Source: Desulfobulbus sp.
Lineage (GTDB): Bacteria > Desulfobacterota > Desulfobulbia > Desulfobulbales > Desulfobulbaceae
DNA length: 5,562 nt
Assembly (NCBI GenBank): GCA_028684915.1
Contig: JAQUEZ010000345.1
Coordinates: 1 to 5,562, forward strand
Direction of reading: 5' to 3'
The notes below the pieces were generated by a model. That model saw only the letters and a program-made list of their open reading frames with translations. It searched no databases and was not told the origin of the DNA. The translations under genes were made by a program, and so were the position numbers. Positions 1 to 5,544 of this stretch are shown piece after piece. How positions within the stretch are numbered: the stretch's first letter is position 1; every line of letters starts with the position of its first letter.

Positions 1-738
1 GTGGGGCTTTACGACGGGAGGCCAATTGAACGGATCATTGTCGATGGCGATCATCTGCAGGTGGTTTCAACGCCACTTTTGCTCGACTGCGATTTGGTGG
101 TGGTGGCTATCGGCGTCAAACCCAATGCGGAACTGGCCCAAAATTCGGGACTTGAACTCAGCGTCGGCGGGTCGATCAGCGTGGATCACCACCTGCGCAC
201 CTCCGATCCAACCATCTTTGCTGCCGGTGACTGTGCCGATAGTTACCACATGGTGACCGGTGAAAAGACCTGGATCCCCTTGGCTCTGCGTGCCAACCGG
301 GCCGGATGGGCGGTTGCGGATACGGTCTGTGGCAAACCTATGGGGCTTCCTGGGGTAGCCGGAACTGCAGTCTTTAAGGTTTTCGCTATGCAGGTGGCCC
401 GTTCCGGACTCTCCGACGCCGAGGCGACAGGGGCTGGATTTGATGTGGTTTCGGTCCAGACCAAGTCCAAATCACGAGCCGGCATCTACCCGGGAGCTCA
501 GCCCATTCATGTGTCCATGGTTGGAGATCGCATTACTGGTCGTCTGTTGGGGGCCCAGATGGTAGGTACTGACCAGGTGGCCCAGCGCATCAACGCAGTA
601 GCCGTTGCGCTGCAGGTGCAGATGGGGGTTTTCGATTTTAGCCAAGGCGATTTGGCTTATGCGCCGCCATTCGGCCCGACCTGGGATCCATTGTTGGTTG
701 CGGCCAACCAACTGGTAAAAAAAATGTCGTTGCCGTAA
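1..738 (+). CDS. FAD-dependent pyridine nucleotide-disulfide oxidoreductase, C-terminal part (5' end outside window)
   Basis: The reading frame is open to the window edge, so the GTG at position 1 is probably not the true start. The 245 visible residues lack the N-terminal FAD-binding GxGxxG region; family members are usually about 440-560 residues. Visible parts are the end of the NAD(P)-binding domain (VVVAIGVKPN, residues 34-42), the second FAD-contact motif TIFAAGDCAD (71-80), and a C-terminal dimerisation domain (about 120-235) ending in AYAPPFGPTWDPLL. That ending is typical of the CoA-disulfide reductase / NADH oxidase / NAD(P)H polysulfide reductase group. These are cytoplasmic flavoenzymes that use NAD(P)H to reduce disulfides, polysulfide or oxygen. 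The redox cysteine that would separate these roles lies upstream of the window, so the substrate cannot be assigned. The TAA stop at 736-738 is followed almost at once by a repeat-element end. No functional link to the mod genes is visible. Confidence 0.85.
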   Translation: MGLYDGRPIERIIVDGDHLQVVSTPLLLDCDLVVVAIGVKPNAELAQNSGLELSVGGSISVDHHLRTSDPTIFAAGDCADSYHMVTGEKTWIPLALRANRAGWAVADTVCGKPMGLPGVAGTAVFKVFAMQVARSGLSDAEATGAGFDVVSVQTKSKSRAGIYPGAQPIHVSMVGDRITGRLLGAQMVGTDQVAQRINAVAVALQVQMGVFDFSQGDLAYAPPFGPTWDPLLVAANQLVKKMSLP

Positions 739-743
739 CTGAT

Positions 744-782
744 GGACGCGTAAAAAGTCCATAACACGTGAAGAGATGGCTA
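744..782 (+). repeat. Isolated left end of the 159-bp MITE-like element
   Basis: These 39 bases match the left end of the full copy at 3452 at 34 positions by eye, including the hairpin loop CGTAAAA and the AAGAGATGGCTA stretch. Similarity then stops abruptly. The preceding TGATGG context begins at 740, two bases after the oxidoreductase stop codon. No matching right end is obvious before 940. This is either a truncated copy or the left end of a larger, different element extending toward 930. Confidence 0.7.
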
Positions 783-930
783 GAGCGAGGCATAAATGGT
801 GAATTACGCTTGCCCACCTCCCCCTTAATGGGGTACTTGTGCAGGCGTTTAGTGGTCGTTTTCGTAAAAAAATTTTGAGGACGACATTGAGAGCTTCACA
901 ACACACTGTATTGACGAATCCATATCTTTC
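783..930. other. Unassigned intergenic segment with a GC-rich hairpin
   Basis: No convincing gene is seen between the isolated repeat end and the 118-bp element. The segment holds a possible hairpin: CGCTTGC (807-813) pairs with GCAGGCG (841-847) through one G-T wobble, enclosing CCCC (821-824) and GGGG (830-833) around a TTAAT loop. T-rich sequence follows (848-862), so it could be a weak terminator for the oxidoreductase or a structural part of another repeat family. A run of seven A followed by four T occurs around 866-876. No known RNA family is recognised. Confidence 0.35.
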
Positions 931-939
931 TTGATTGAT

Positions 940-1057
940 GAAGTCGTAAAAAGTCTCAGTGCGAAGATTTGCACTCAATATATTGTAGCCTTATGCGCAA
1001 GCCATATCTGCATAGCGTATGTTGGCGTTTAATTTTCGACTTTTTACGAGACCATCT
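940..1057 (+). repeat. 118-bp MITE-like element with related ends and a different interior
   Basis: The left end reads GATGAAGTCGTAAAAAGTC (938-956). The reverse complement of the right end (1038-1056) reads GATGGTCTCGTAAAAAGTC. They match at 16 of 19 positions, a clear terminal inverted repeat sharing the TCGTAAAAA core of the 159-bp elements. The interior is unlike theirs and includes an AGTGC/GCACT hairpin (958-962 with 971-975). TGAT stands at 932-935 and again at 1058-1061, a possible target duplication. It abuts the full copy at 1065. No coding potential is seen. Confidence 0.65.
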
Positions 1058-1064
1058 TGATTAT

Positions 1065-1223
1065 GGACTCGTAAAAAGTCCATCACACTCTAAGGGATGG
1101 CCAGGTAAAAACACAGATAGACAAGGAGCAGTATTTTTACCGGCTCGAAGGCATACATAGGGTATGTCGAGCGTTGGGAAATACACTGCGACGCAGGAGA
1201 TCGAAGTTTTTACGACGCCATCA
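1065..1223 (+). repeat. Full 159-bp MITE-like element, copy A
   Basis: This is one of three full copies in the window, all the same length and orientation. It begins GGACTCGTAAAAAGTC and ends TTTTTACGACGCCATCA; the two ends are inverted repeats sharing GG--TCGTAAAAA. The 8-mer TTGATTAT lies exactly on both sides (1057-1064 and 1224-1231), as expected for a target duplication. Internal hairpins are ATGGACT/AGTCCAT at the left end, GGTAAAAA (1104-1111) with TTTTTACC (1134-1141), and CATAC (1152-1156) with GTATG (1162-1166). It differs from the copy at 4498 at about 14 positions by my count. It lies 31 bp upstream of the HTH-only regulator and may affect that gene's promoter. There is no reading frame of note. 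Confidence 0.85.
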
Positions 1224-1254
1224 TTGATTATTTGCGAGAATAGCAGGATTTTTC

Positions 1255-1641
1255 ATGCCGAAAACACGAAAGCCAAACGATGACAATGCCATGGTCAGCG
1301 GTCGGTTGCAGAGCGGGCTCAACATCAAAGGCCGTTTATGGATCGAAAATGATGGCACCACCTATCTTTCCTGGGGAAGAGTGGTTCTTCTGGAGCGTAT
1401 TGGTGAATATGGTTCGGTTTCGGCGGCTGCCAAATCAATGAAGATGAGTTTCTCCCATGCCTGGCATCTGGTGGAAGATATGAATACGCTCGCCCCCGAA
1501 CCCCTGGTGGAAAAGCAGGCTGGCGGTCGACAGGGTGGAGGCGCTTGGCTAACCGAGGCCGGAAAGCTGGCTATTGTCGATTTTTGGAAGCTGGTGGCCC
1601 GTTTTCAGTCTTGGATTGACCAGGAAAAGTTTGAGGATTAA
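1255..1641 (+). CDS. ModE-type winged helix-turn-helix protein lacking a molybdate-binding domain
   Basis: This 128-residue protein carries one domain, the LysR-like winged helix of ModE. The HTH core is about residues 41-76 (VVLLERIGEYGSVSAAAKSM, then KMSFSHAWHLVEDMN). The ModE wing follows: PLVEKQAGGRQGGGAWLTEAG (83-103). The protein ends at about the point where ModE would continue into its Mop domains, so it should bind DNA as a dimer but has no visible molybdate pocket. The ATG at 1255 is supported by AGGA six bases upstream (1245-1248). The first 35 residues are basic and poorly conserved. It converges on modC with a 26-bp gap, and no clear terminator is seen between them. HTH-only ModE relatives are known beside molybdate genes. 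Whether this one regulates mod, modulates ModE or acts elsewhere cannot be read from sequence. Its upstream region contains the repeat element rather than a recognisable ModE operator. Confidence 0.9.
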   Translation: MPKTRKPNDDNAMVSGRLQSGLNIKGRLWIENDGTTYLSWGRVVLLERIGEYGSVSAAAKSMKMSFSHAWHLVEDMNTLAPEPLVEKQAGGRQGGGAWLTEAGKLAIVDFWKLVARFQSWIDQEKFED

Positions 1642-1667
1642 CCGGAGCTTCAGGAAATATACGGGTA

Positions 1668-2723
1668 TCAGACCAGGCGGCGAAAGGCTGAGGCCTTGAT
1701 CACCGCTACCACCTCTCTCCCCTCCTCTATCCCCAGTTCCCGTACCGATTCGGGAACAATCTGCACAACCAGCTGTTCTGAACCACAGACCAACTCCAAT
1801 CGCACTCTGTTGCCGACAGTAATGATTTTACGCACCGTGCAGGGGAGCAGATTGCGCGCGCTGGTCGCCTCGGGATGACGTTTAAATAGAAGAATTTCCC
1901 GCGCATCCAATTCAAAAACATTTTCCTCGTTCTCGCCGAACTCCGTAAGAATTAACTGCTGGTTGCCCCATGAATACGCCCAAAGATCGCCGTGAGGTTT
2001 GGGTTGGCCCAGTTTAAGGAGATTGGCATATCCCTGGCGGGGCGTGCCCCAAATCGACTGCGCCAACTCTTCGGTGGTCATACTGCGCTCGGCAGTTCCT
2101 TTTTCCACCAACAGCACCTGTTCGGTCATCAGCCGCATCTCCACCAGCGAATGACTGATAAAGAGCAGCGGGATATTGAACTGAGAAAAGACTTTGGTGA
2201 GGTAAGGGATAATCTGGAATTTCAGTTCCTCGTCAAGTCCTGTCAGAGGTTCATCCATGAGAATCAGCCGCGGACACGTCAGCACGGTTCGCCCTAGGGC
2301 CACTCGTTGCTTCTCCCCACCGGAGAGCAAATTCACCCCTCGATCAAGAAGATGCCCCAAGTTGAGCACTTCTATGATCGTATCGGCATCAACATGCCGC
2401 TCTTGTTCCGGAATGCGTTTCCAGCCATAAAACAAGTTACGCCGCACACTCATATGGGGAAAGAGGTGGGAATGCTGAAACACTACCCCTACCCTTCGTT
2501 TTTCCGGGGGGAGATTAATCTTATGCGAAGAGTCGAATAAAATCGTATCATCGAGGCGGATATGGCCTGTGTCCGGTCGGCGGAGACCGGCAAGGAGGTG
2601 CATCAGGGTTGACTTGCCGCTTCCTGAGGGGCCAAATAACCCGATGCGGTTTCCGTTGAGGCAAAACCGGGCCTGAAAGACAAAATCGCCCTGTTTCTTT
2701 TGCAAATCGATATCCAGCTGCAT
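1668..2723 (-). CDS. modC: Molybdate ABC transporter, ATP-binding protein ModC
   Basis: The 351-residue ATPase has the full motif set of an ABC importer: Walker A GPSGSGKST (31-39), Q-loop Gln83 (VVFQHSHLFPHM), signature LSGGEKQR (133-140), Walker B LILMDE (153-158), D-loop GLD (162-164) and switch His191 (FISHS). The C-terminal part (about 285-351, from ARNLLPCTVRKI to VVAVIKASAF) is a Mop/TOBE oxyanion-binding domain, which distinguishes ModC from generic ABC ATPases. Length matches the family (about 350). It energises molybdate or tungstate import on the cytoplasmic face of ModB. The ATG lies two bases after the modB stop, with AGAGG inside the modB 3' end, so the two are very probably translationally coupled. 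The position after the signature reads GRTVL instead of the usual GRALL, a conservative oddity unlikely to matter. Confidence 0.96.
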   Translation of the reverse strand: MQLDIDLQKKQGDFVFQARFCLNGNRIGLFGPSGSGKSTLMHLLAGLRRPDTGHIRLDDTILFDSSHKINLPPEKRRVGVVFQHSHLFPHMSVRRNLFYGWKRIPEQERHVDADTIIEVLNLGHLLDRGVNLLSGGEKQRVALGRTVLTCPRLILMDEPLTGLDEELKFQIIPYLTKVFSQFNIPLLFISHSLVEMRLMTEQVLLVEKGTAERSMTTEELAQSIWGTPRQGYANLLKLGQPKPHGDLWAYSWGNQQLILTEFGENEENVFELDAREILLFKRHPEATSARNLLPCTVRKIITVGNRVRLELVCGSEQLVVQIVPESVRELGIEEGREVVAVIKASAFRRLV

Positions 2724-2725
2724 TC

Positions 2726-3406
2726 CTATTTCCTCTCGATAGATTTGTTGGCCAAGCTATTGGCAAGAAGAACAACAAAGGAAAGCAGAATCGAAACCAT
2801 ACAAAGCGAAAGCGCCATGCGGTCGCCGCCGGGGGTGGAGGTGTATTCGTAGATTGCCAAGGGAATGGTTTGAGTAACGCCGGGGATATTACCGGCAAGG
2901 ATGATGGTTGCACCGAACTCACCAAGACTGCGGGCGAACATCAAGCTCATACCGGCAAAAACCGCCCGTCCGGAAAGAGGCAGGGTAATGGTGAGAAATG
3001 CGTCCCAGGGGCTAGCCCCAAGCGTTCGTGCTGCCTCACGGTAGGAGGTATCCACCGATTCCATGCCCAAACGTATGGAACGAACCAGCAGGGGGAATCC
3101 CACGACTGCAGATGCGAGCACTGCACCGGTTAAGGTGAAAATAATCTGAATATCGAAATGGTAGAGCCAGGTACCAACCAATCCCTTGCGCCCGAACAGC
3201 AGCAGCAAGAGGTAACCAATCACGACTGGAGGAAGGACCAGAGGCAGATTGACGATTCCCTCGAGCACTGTTTTTCCGGGAATTTTGGTATGGACCAGCA
3301 GGTAGGCGACGCCAATGCCCAAGGGTGTGGAAAGCAAGGTGGCTGCGCAGGCCACCTTGAAGGACAAGAGGATCGCGTCAAGATCCGAGGGTTGCAAAAA
3401 AGACAT
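2726..3406 (-). CDS. modB: Molybdate ABC transporter, permease ModB
   Basis: This is an inner-membrane channel subunit of 226 residues from the ATG at 3406. Numbered from there, several hydrophobic segments are visible (about 10-37, 50-72, 83-110, 150-175 and 190-220). The conserved ABC-permease cytoplasmic loop is EAARTLGASPWDAFLTITLP (124-143), with the expected EAA...G...LP pattern that docks on ModC. NLPLVLPPVVIGYLLLLLFG (53-72) is characteristic of ModB. The frame extends upstream to a TTG at 3430, adding eight residues. I prefer the ATG because it aligns with the usual ModB N-terminus (a short polar stretch, then LLSFKV), although neither start has a strong ribosome-binding site. The stop at 2726-2728 is two bases from modC. 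Upstream lies a 159-bp repeat element separating it from modA. Confidence 0.95.
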   Translation of the reverse strand: MSFLQPSDLDAILLSFKVACAATLLSTPLGIGVAYLLVHTKIPGKTVLEGIVNLPLVLPPVVIGYLLLLLFGRKGLVGTWLYHFDIQIIFTLTGAVLASAVVGFPLLVRSIRLGMESVDTSYREAARTLGASPWDAFLTITLPLSGRAVFAGMSLMFARSLGEFGATIILAGNIPGVTQTIPLAIYEYTSTPGGDRMALSLCMVSILLSFVVLLANSLANKSIERK

Positions 3407-3451
3407 GGCGTCGTCAGGGGGGAGTAACAAATATCGAGAATAAAATATGAT

Positions 3452-3610
3452 GGACTCGTAAAAAGTCCATCACACTCTAAGAGATGGCTACGTAAAAACA
3501 CAGATATACAAGGAGCTGTGTTTTTCTCGGCGCGAAGGCATACATAAGGTATGTCGAATGCCCGGAAAAACGCTGCGACGCAGGAGATCGAAGTTTTTAC
3601 GACGTCATCG
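3452..3610 (+). repeat. Full 159-bp MITE-like element, copy B (between modA and modB)
   Basis: The length and ends are the same as in the copies at 1065 and 4498. The 8-mer AATATGAT flanks it exactly (3444-3451 and 3611-3618), and the right duplicate overlaps the last base of the modA stop codon. The left end with its flank forms a perfect hairpin, TGATGGACT / AGTCCATCA around CGTAAAA (3448-3472). An internal hairpin pairs AAAAACACAG (3494-3503) with CTGTGTTTTT (3516-3525). Without the insertion the modA-modB spacer would be about 44 bp. The element is therefore probably transcribed within the mod mRNA in antisense orientation. It contains no gene. Confidence 0.87.
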
Positions 3611-3617
3611 AATATGA

Positions 3618-4379
3618 TTATTGCGCAGCACTAAAACCGTATTTGACAAACAGCTTGGCTGCTTCCGGTCCGAGCAGGTAGTCATAAAAAGTCTTGGCCG
3701 CTTTATTTGCCGCACCCTCAATCGTCAGAGCAATAGGATAGGTAACAGGGGCATACAAATCTTGGGGTACCTCAAAGAGAATAACTGCCTGTGTGGCCAG
3801 CAAGGCATCGGTTTTATAGACAAAAGCCCCGGCAGTTTCACCACGGTCGGCATAGGCAAGGGCCTGGCGGACGTCTTTAGCCATAGCCAGCTTGTTCCCT
3901 TGCTGCATCTGTTGGTAAATTCCTGCTTTTTCCATCGCCTGGGCCGCATATTCACCGGCGGGAACACTTTTCGGGCTGCCAATGGCAATCTGTTTCAGGG
4001 CGAGGATATCAGCCATCTTGGTCACGGCCGGATTTTTTGTGCCGACAAAAACCAGGGTGTTTTGGGCTAACACGGTTTCGCTGCTCGGATCGATTTTTTT
4101 CTCGTCACGGAGGAAGCTCATCCATTTTTTGTTGGCAGAAATGTAGATATCTGCCGGCGCACCCTGGTTGATCTGTTTCGCCAAACCACCTGAGGGGCCA
4201 AAGTTGGGCACAACGCTCACCTTATTCCCGGCGGCATTGTACTGCGCGATAATTTCCTTGGTTACATCGGTCATACTTGCTGCCACGGAAAGACGAATCT
4301 GCTCTCCCGCCTGAACCGTTGCAACAACCAGCATGAGACTGGCAACAAGGGTGACCCACAATACTTTCATTGCTTTCAT
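3618..4379 (-). CDS. modA: Molybdate ABC transporter, periplasmic binding protein ModA
   Basis: This 253-residue exported protein has a Sec signal peptide (basic MKAMK, hydrophobic VLWVTLVASLMLVVATV, cleavage likely after VQA at residue 24). The mature part is a class II periplasmic binding protein. Ligand-contact regions typical of ModA are SVAASMTD (31-38, Ser35), FGPSGGLAKQI (60-70, Ser63), GAPADIYISANKKWM (73-87), IGSPKSVPAGEYA (133-145) and FVYKTDA (Tyr188). It should bind molybdate and/or tungstate in the periplasm and deliver it to ModB; sequence alone does not separate the two oxyanions. The ATG at 4379 is supported by GAGGAG eight bases upstream (4388-4393). A second Met four residues in is less well placed. 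No clear promoter or ModE operator is seen directly upstream. Expression may come from the modE promoter through the repeat elements, or from an unrecognised promoter in 4380-4440. Confidence 0.96.
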   Translation of the reverse strand: MKAMKVLWVTLVASLMLVVATVQAGEQIRLSVAASMTDVTKEIIAQYNAAGNKVSVVPNFGPSGGLAKQINQGAPADIYISANKKWMSFLRDEKKIDPSSETVLAQNTLVFVGTKNPAVTKMADILALKQIAIGSPKSVPAGEYAAQAMEKAGIYQQMQQGNKLAMAKDVRQALAYADRGETAGAFVYKTDALLATQAVILFEVPQDLYAPVTYPIALTIEGAANKAAKTFYDYLLGPEAAKLFVKYGFSAAQ

Positions 4380-4387
4380 ACTCTATC

Positions 4388-4393
4388 TCCTCA
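4388..4393 (-). promoter_or_regulatory. Ribosome-binding site of modA
   Basis: On the minus strand this reads GAGGAG, eight bases before the ATG at 4379. It is the strongest Shine-Dalgarno sequence among the mod genes here and fits high expression of the binding protein. It also decides the start in favour of the first Met. Confidence 0.8.
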
Positions 4394-4441
4394 GTTGACG
4401 TTTGTTTCGATTTTGATGAACATTGTTTTGCAAACGATGAT

Positions 4442-4489
4442 GGACGTGTAAAACGTCCTTCACACTCCGAATTTTTTATGACCCCATCA
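4442..4489 (+). repeat. 48-bp internally deleted copy of the MITE-like element
   Basis: It keeps both ends of the 159-bp family and little else: a left end GGACG-TGTAAAA-CGTCC followed by TTCACACTCC, then a right end TTTTTTATGACCCCATCA. The left hairpin stem is preserved by paired changes (GGACT/AGTCC in full copies, GGACG/CGTCC here). Flanks are ACGATGAT (4434-4441) and ACGTTGAT (4490-4497), seven of eight identical. It stands immediately before the full copy at 4498. Confidence 0.75.
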
Positions 4490-4497
4490 ACGTTGAT

Positions 4498-4656
4498 GGA
4501 CTCGCAAAAAGTCAGTCACACTCTCAGAGATGGCCAGGTAAAAACACAGATATACAAGGAGCAGTATTTTTACCGGCGCGAAGGCATACATAAGGTATGT
4601 CAAGGGTCGGGAAAAACGTTGCGACGCAGGAGATCGAAGTTTTTACGACGCCATCA
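4498..4656 (+). repeat. Full 159-bp MITE-like element, copy C (between modE and modA)
   Basis: It has the same length and orientation as the copies at 1065 and 3452. The flanking octamers are ACGTTGAT (4490-4497) and ACGTTGCG (4657-4664), six of eight identical with a shared ACGTTG. The right flank ends two bases from the modE stop codon. The internal GGTAAAAA/TTTTTACC and CATAC/GTATG hairpins are kept. A 31-base stretch ending in GTTTTTACGACG near the right end is identical in all three full copies. The left hairpin is partly decayed (GTCAGTCA for GTCCATCA). The junction with the short copy forms a perfect 16-bp palindrome, CCATCAACGTTGATGG (4484-4499). Confidence 0.87.
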
Positions 4657-4666
4657 ACGTTGCGTT

Positions 4667-5476
4667 TTAGGCAATGGCCAAGAGCACATCTGATGCTTTA
4701 ATAATGGCTGAAATAGGCATCCCCTCTTTGAGCCCAATACGCCGAACACTTTCCGAGGTAAGGATGGAGGTAACGGTGTTGCCGCCGACAAGATCAATGG
4801 TAACCTCATCGTTAACCATCCCGGAGAGGATGCGGTTAATTGTGCCTTTGAGGATATTACGTGCGGAAATCTTGGTGGGATCGACTTCCTGCGCCAGCAT
4901 AACCGATGGTGCCTTAACAATGGCCAAAGCTTCCGAACCGACCTCAAGACCAAGCCGGTTGACCGAATTTTCGGTAATCACCGAGACAATCTGATCCTGG
5001 CCGCGCAGCGACAGGGTCACGACACTATTCACAGCGCCTTTTTCGATTTTGGCGACATTTCCGAGCCAAACGTTGCGCGCACTGATTTTCATCTCAATTC
5101 TCCGTAATGTTTTCAGCGTGTTAAAGGCCTCTTCCGGGGAAAAATAAAAAAAATTTATAAAACTGGTGAATTCCCGCTGCAGTAGATTGGCCTTTTTTAA
5201 AAATTCATGCCCGGCTTCGGTCAGGACCGTCCCCCCACCGCCGCTCCCGCCCACCTGACGATTGAGCAATGGCTTGGGACTGATGTTATTTATATTTTCG
5301 ATCCGTTCCCACGCCGCCTTGTAGCTCATGCCCACGCTTTTTGCCGCCTGATTGATCGAGCCGCAGGCCTTGATTTCCTCGAGAAGTGTAACCACAGGAT
5401 TTTTCTGTTCCGAAGAACCAATCATGTGCTGCAGAAACAGCGCATCAGGAGCAGGCAGTGTTTTTTTCTTTCTCAT
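4667..5476 (-). CDS. modE: Molybdate-responsive transcriptional regulator ModE (HTH plus two Mop domains)
   Basis: From the ATG at 5476 the protein has 269 residues, close to E. coli ModE (262). An in-frame upstream start at 5548 would add 24 residues, but those codons span the apparent promoter and operator, so the ATG is preferred; GGGGAT lies just upstream of it. Domains in order: a LysR-like winged HTH (about 28-95, with GSINQAAKSVGMSYKAAWER at 39-58 and the glycine-rich wing QVGGSGGGGTVLTEAG at 74-89), a linker (96-128), and two tandem Mop domains (about 129-195 and 202-268), each opening with KISARN (SARN at 132-135 and 204-207). Paired Mop domains bind molybdate or tungstate at the dimer interface and trigger DNA binding. 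In known systems this represses mod transport genes and can activate molybdoenzyme genes. It is first in the probable modE-A-B-C order and is followed closely by a repeat element. Confidence 0.95.
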   Translation of the reverse strand: MRKKKTLPAPDALFLQHMIGSSEQKNPVVTLLEEIKACGSINQAAKSVGMSYKAAWERIENINNISPKPLLNRQVGGSGGGGTVLTEAGHEFLKKANLLQREFTSFINFFYFSPEEAFNTLKTLRRIEMKISARNVWLGNVAKIEKGAVNSVVTLSLRGQDQIVSVITENSVNRLGLEVGSEALAIVKAPSVMLAQEVDPTKISARNILKGTINRILSGMVNDEVTIDLVGGNTVTSILTSESVRRIGLKEGMPISAIIKASDVLLAIA

Positions 5477-5493
5477 ACGATCCCCAGGCTTTT

Positions 5494-5516
5494 CGTTATT
5501 CAAGTTTCGGATAACG
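5494..5516. promoter_or_regulatory. Candidate ModE operator (Mo-box) upstream of modE
   Basis: This is a perfect inverted repeat, CGTTAT-N11-ATAACG, 18 bp before the modE ATG. Known ModE operators are imperfect palindromes with CGNTAT-type outer half-sites and a similar spacing. It overlaps the candidate -10 box and the expected transcription start, a position suited to autorepression. Assignment to ModE is an inference from half-site and context. The small HTH-only homologue could use it as well. Confidence 0.6.
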
Positions 5517-5544
5517 GAATACGAAAAAAAACAGAATTTGTAAA
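5516..5544 (-). promoter_or_regulatory. Candidate sigma-70 promoter of modE
   Basis: On the minus strand TTTACA (5539-5544) could be a -35 box. It is followed after 17 bp by TATTCC (5516-5521) as a weak -10 box, with a T-rich spacer. The -10 matches consensus at only three positions, so support rests mainly on spacing and on the overlapping operator-like palindrome. Confidence 0.35.

Noticed and set aside
472..978. Open reading frame of 168 codons on the minus strand
   Set aside because: It runs antisense through the oxidoreductase 3' end and the repeat elements, and its product resembles no family I recognise.
969..1160. Short plus-strand reading frame of 63 codons
   Set aside because: It lies across the junction of two non-coding repeat elements. 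The equivalent frame is not conserved in the other copies.
739..1231. CRISPR-like array suggested by the recurring CGTAAAAAGTC motif
   Set aside because: The repeats are irregularly spaced, occur as inverted ends of larger units, are scattered between different genes, and have no cas genes nearby.
1642..1667. Bidirectional terminator between the HTH-only gene and modC
   Set aside because: No stem-loop with a T tract could be found in the 26-bp convergent gap.
2870..3427. Plus-strand reading frames opposite modB
   Set aside because: They are shadows of modB, with polar, low-complexity translations and no recognisable domain.
4380..4440. A dedicated modA promoter or molybdenum-cofactor riboswitch upstream of modA
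   Set aside because: No convincing -35/-10 pair is visible, and the remaining unique sequence is too short for a moco riboswitch fold.
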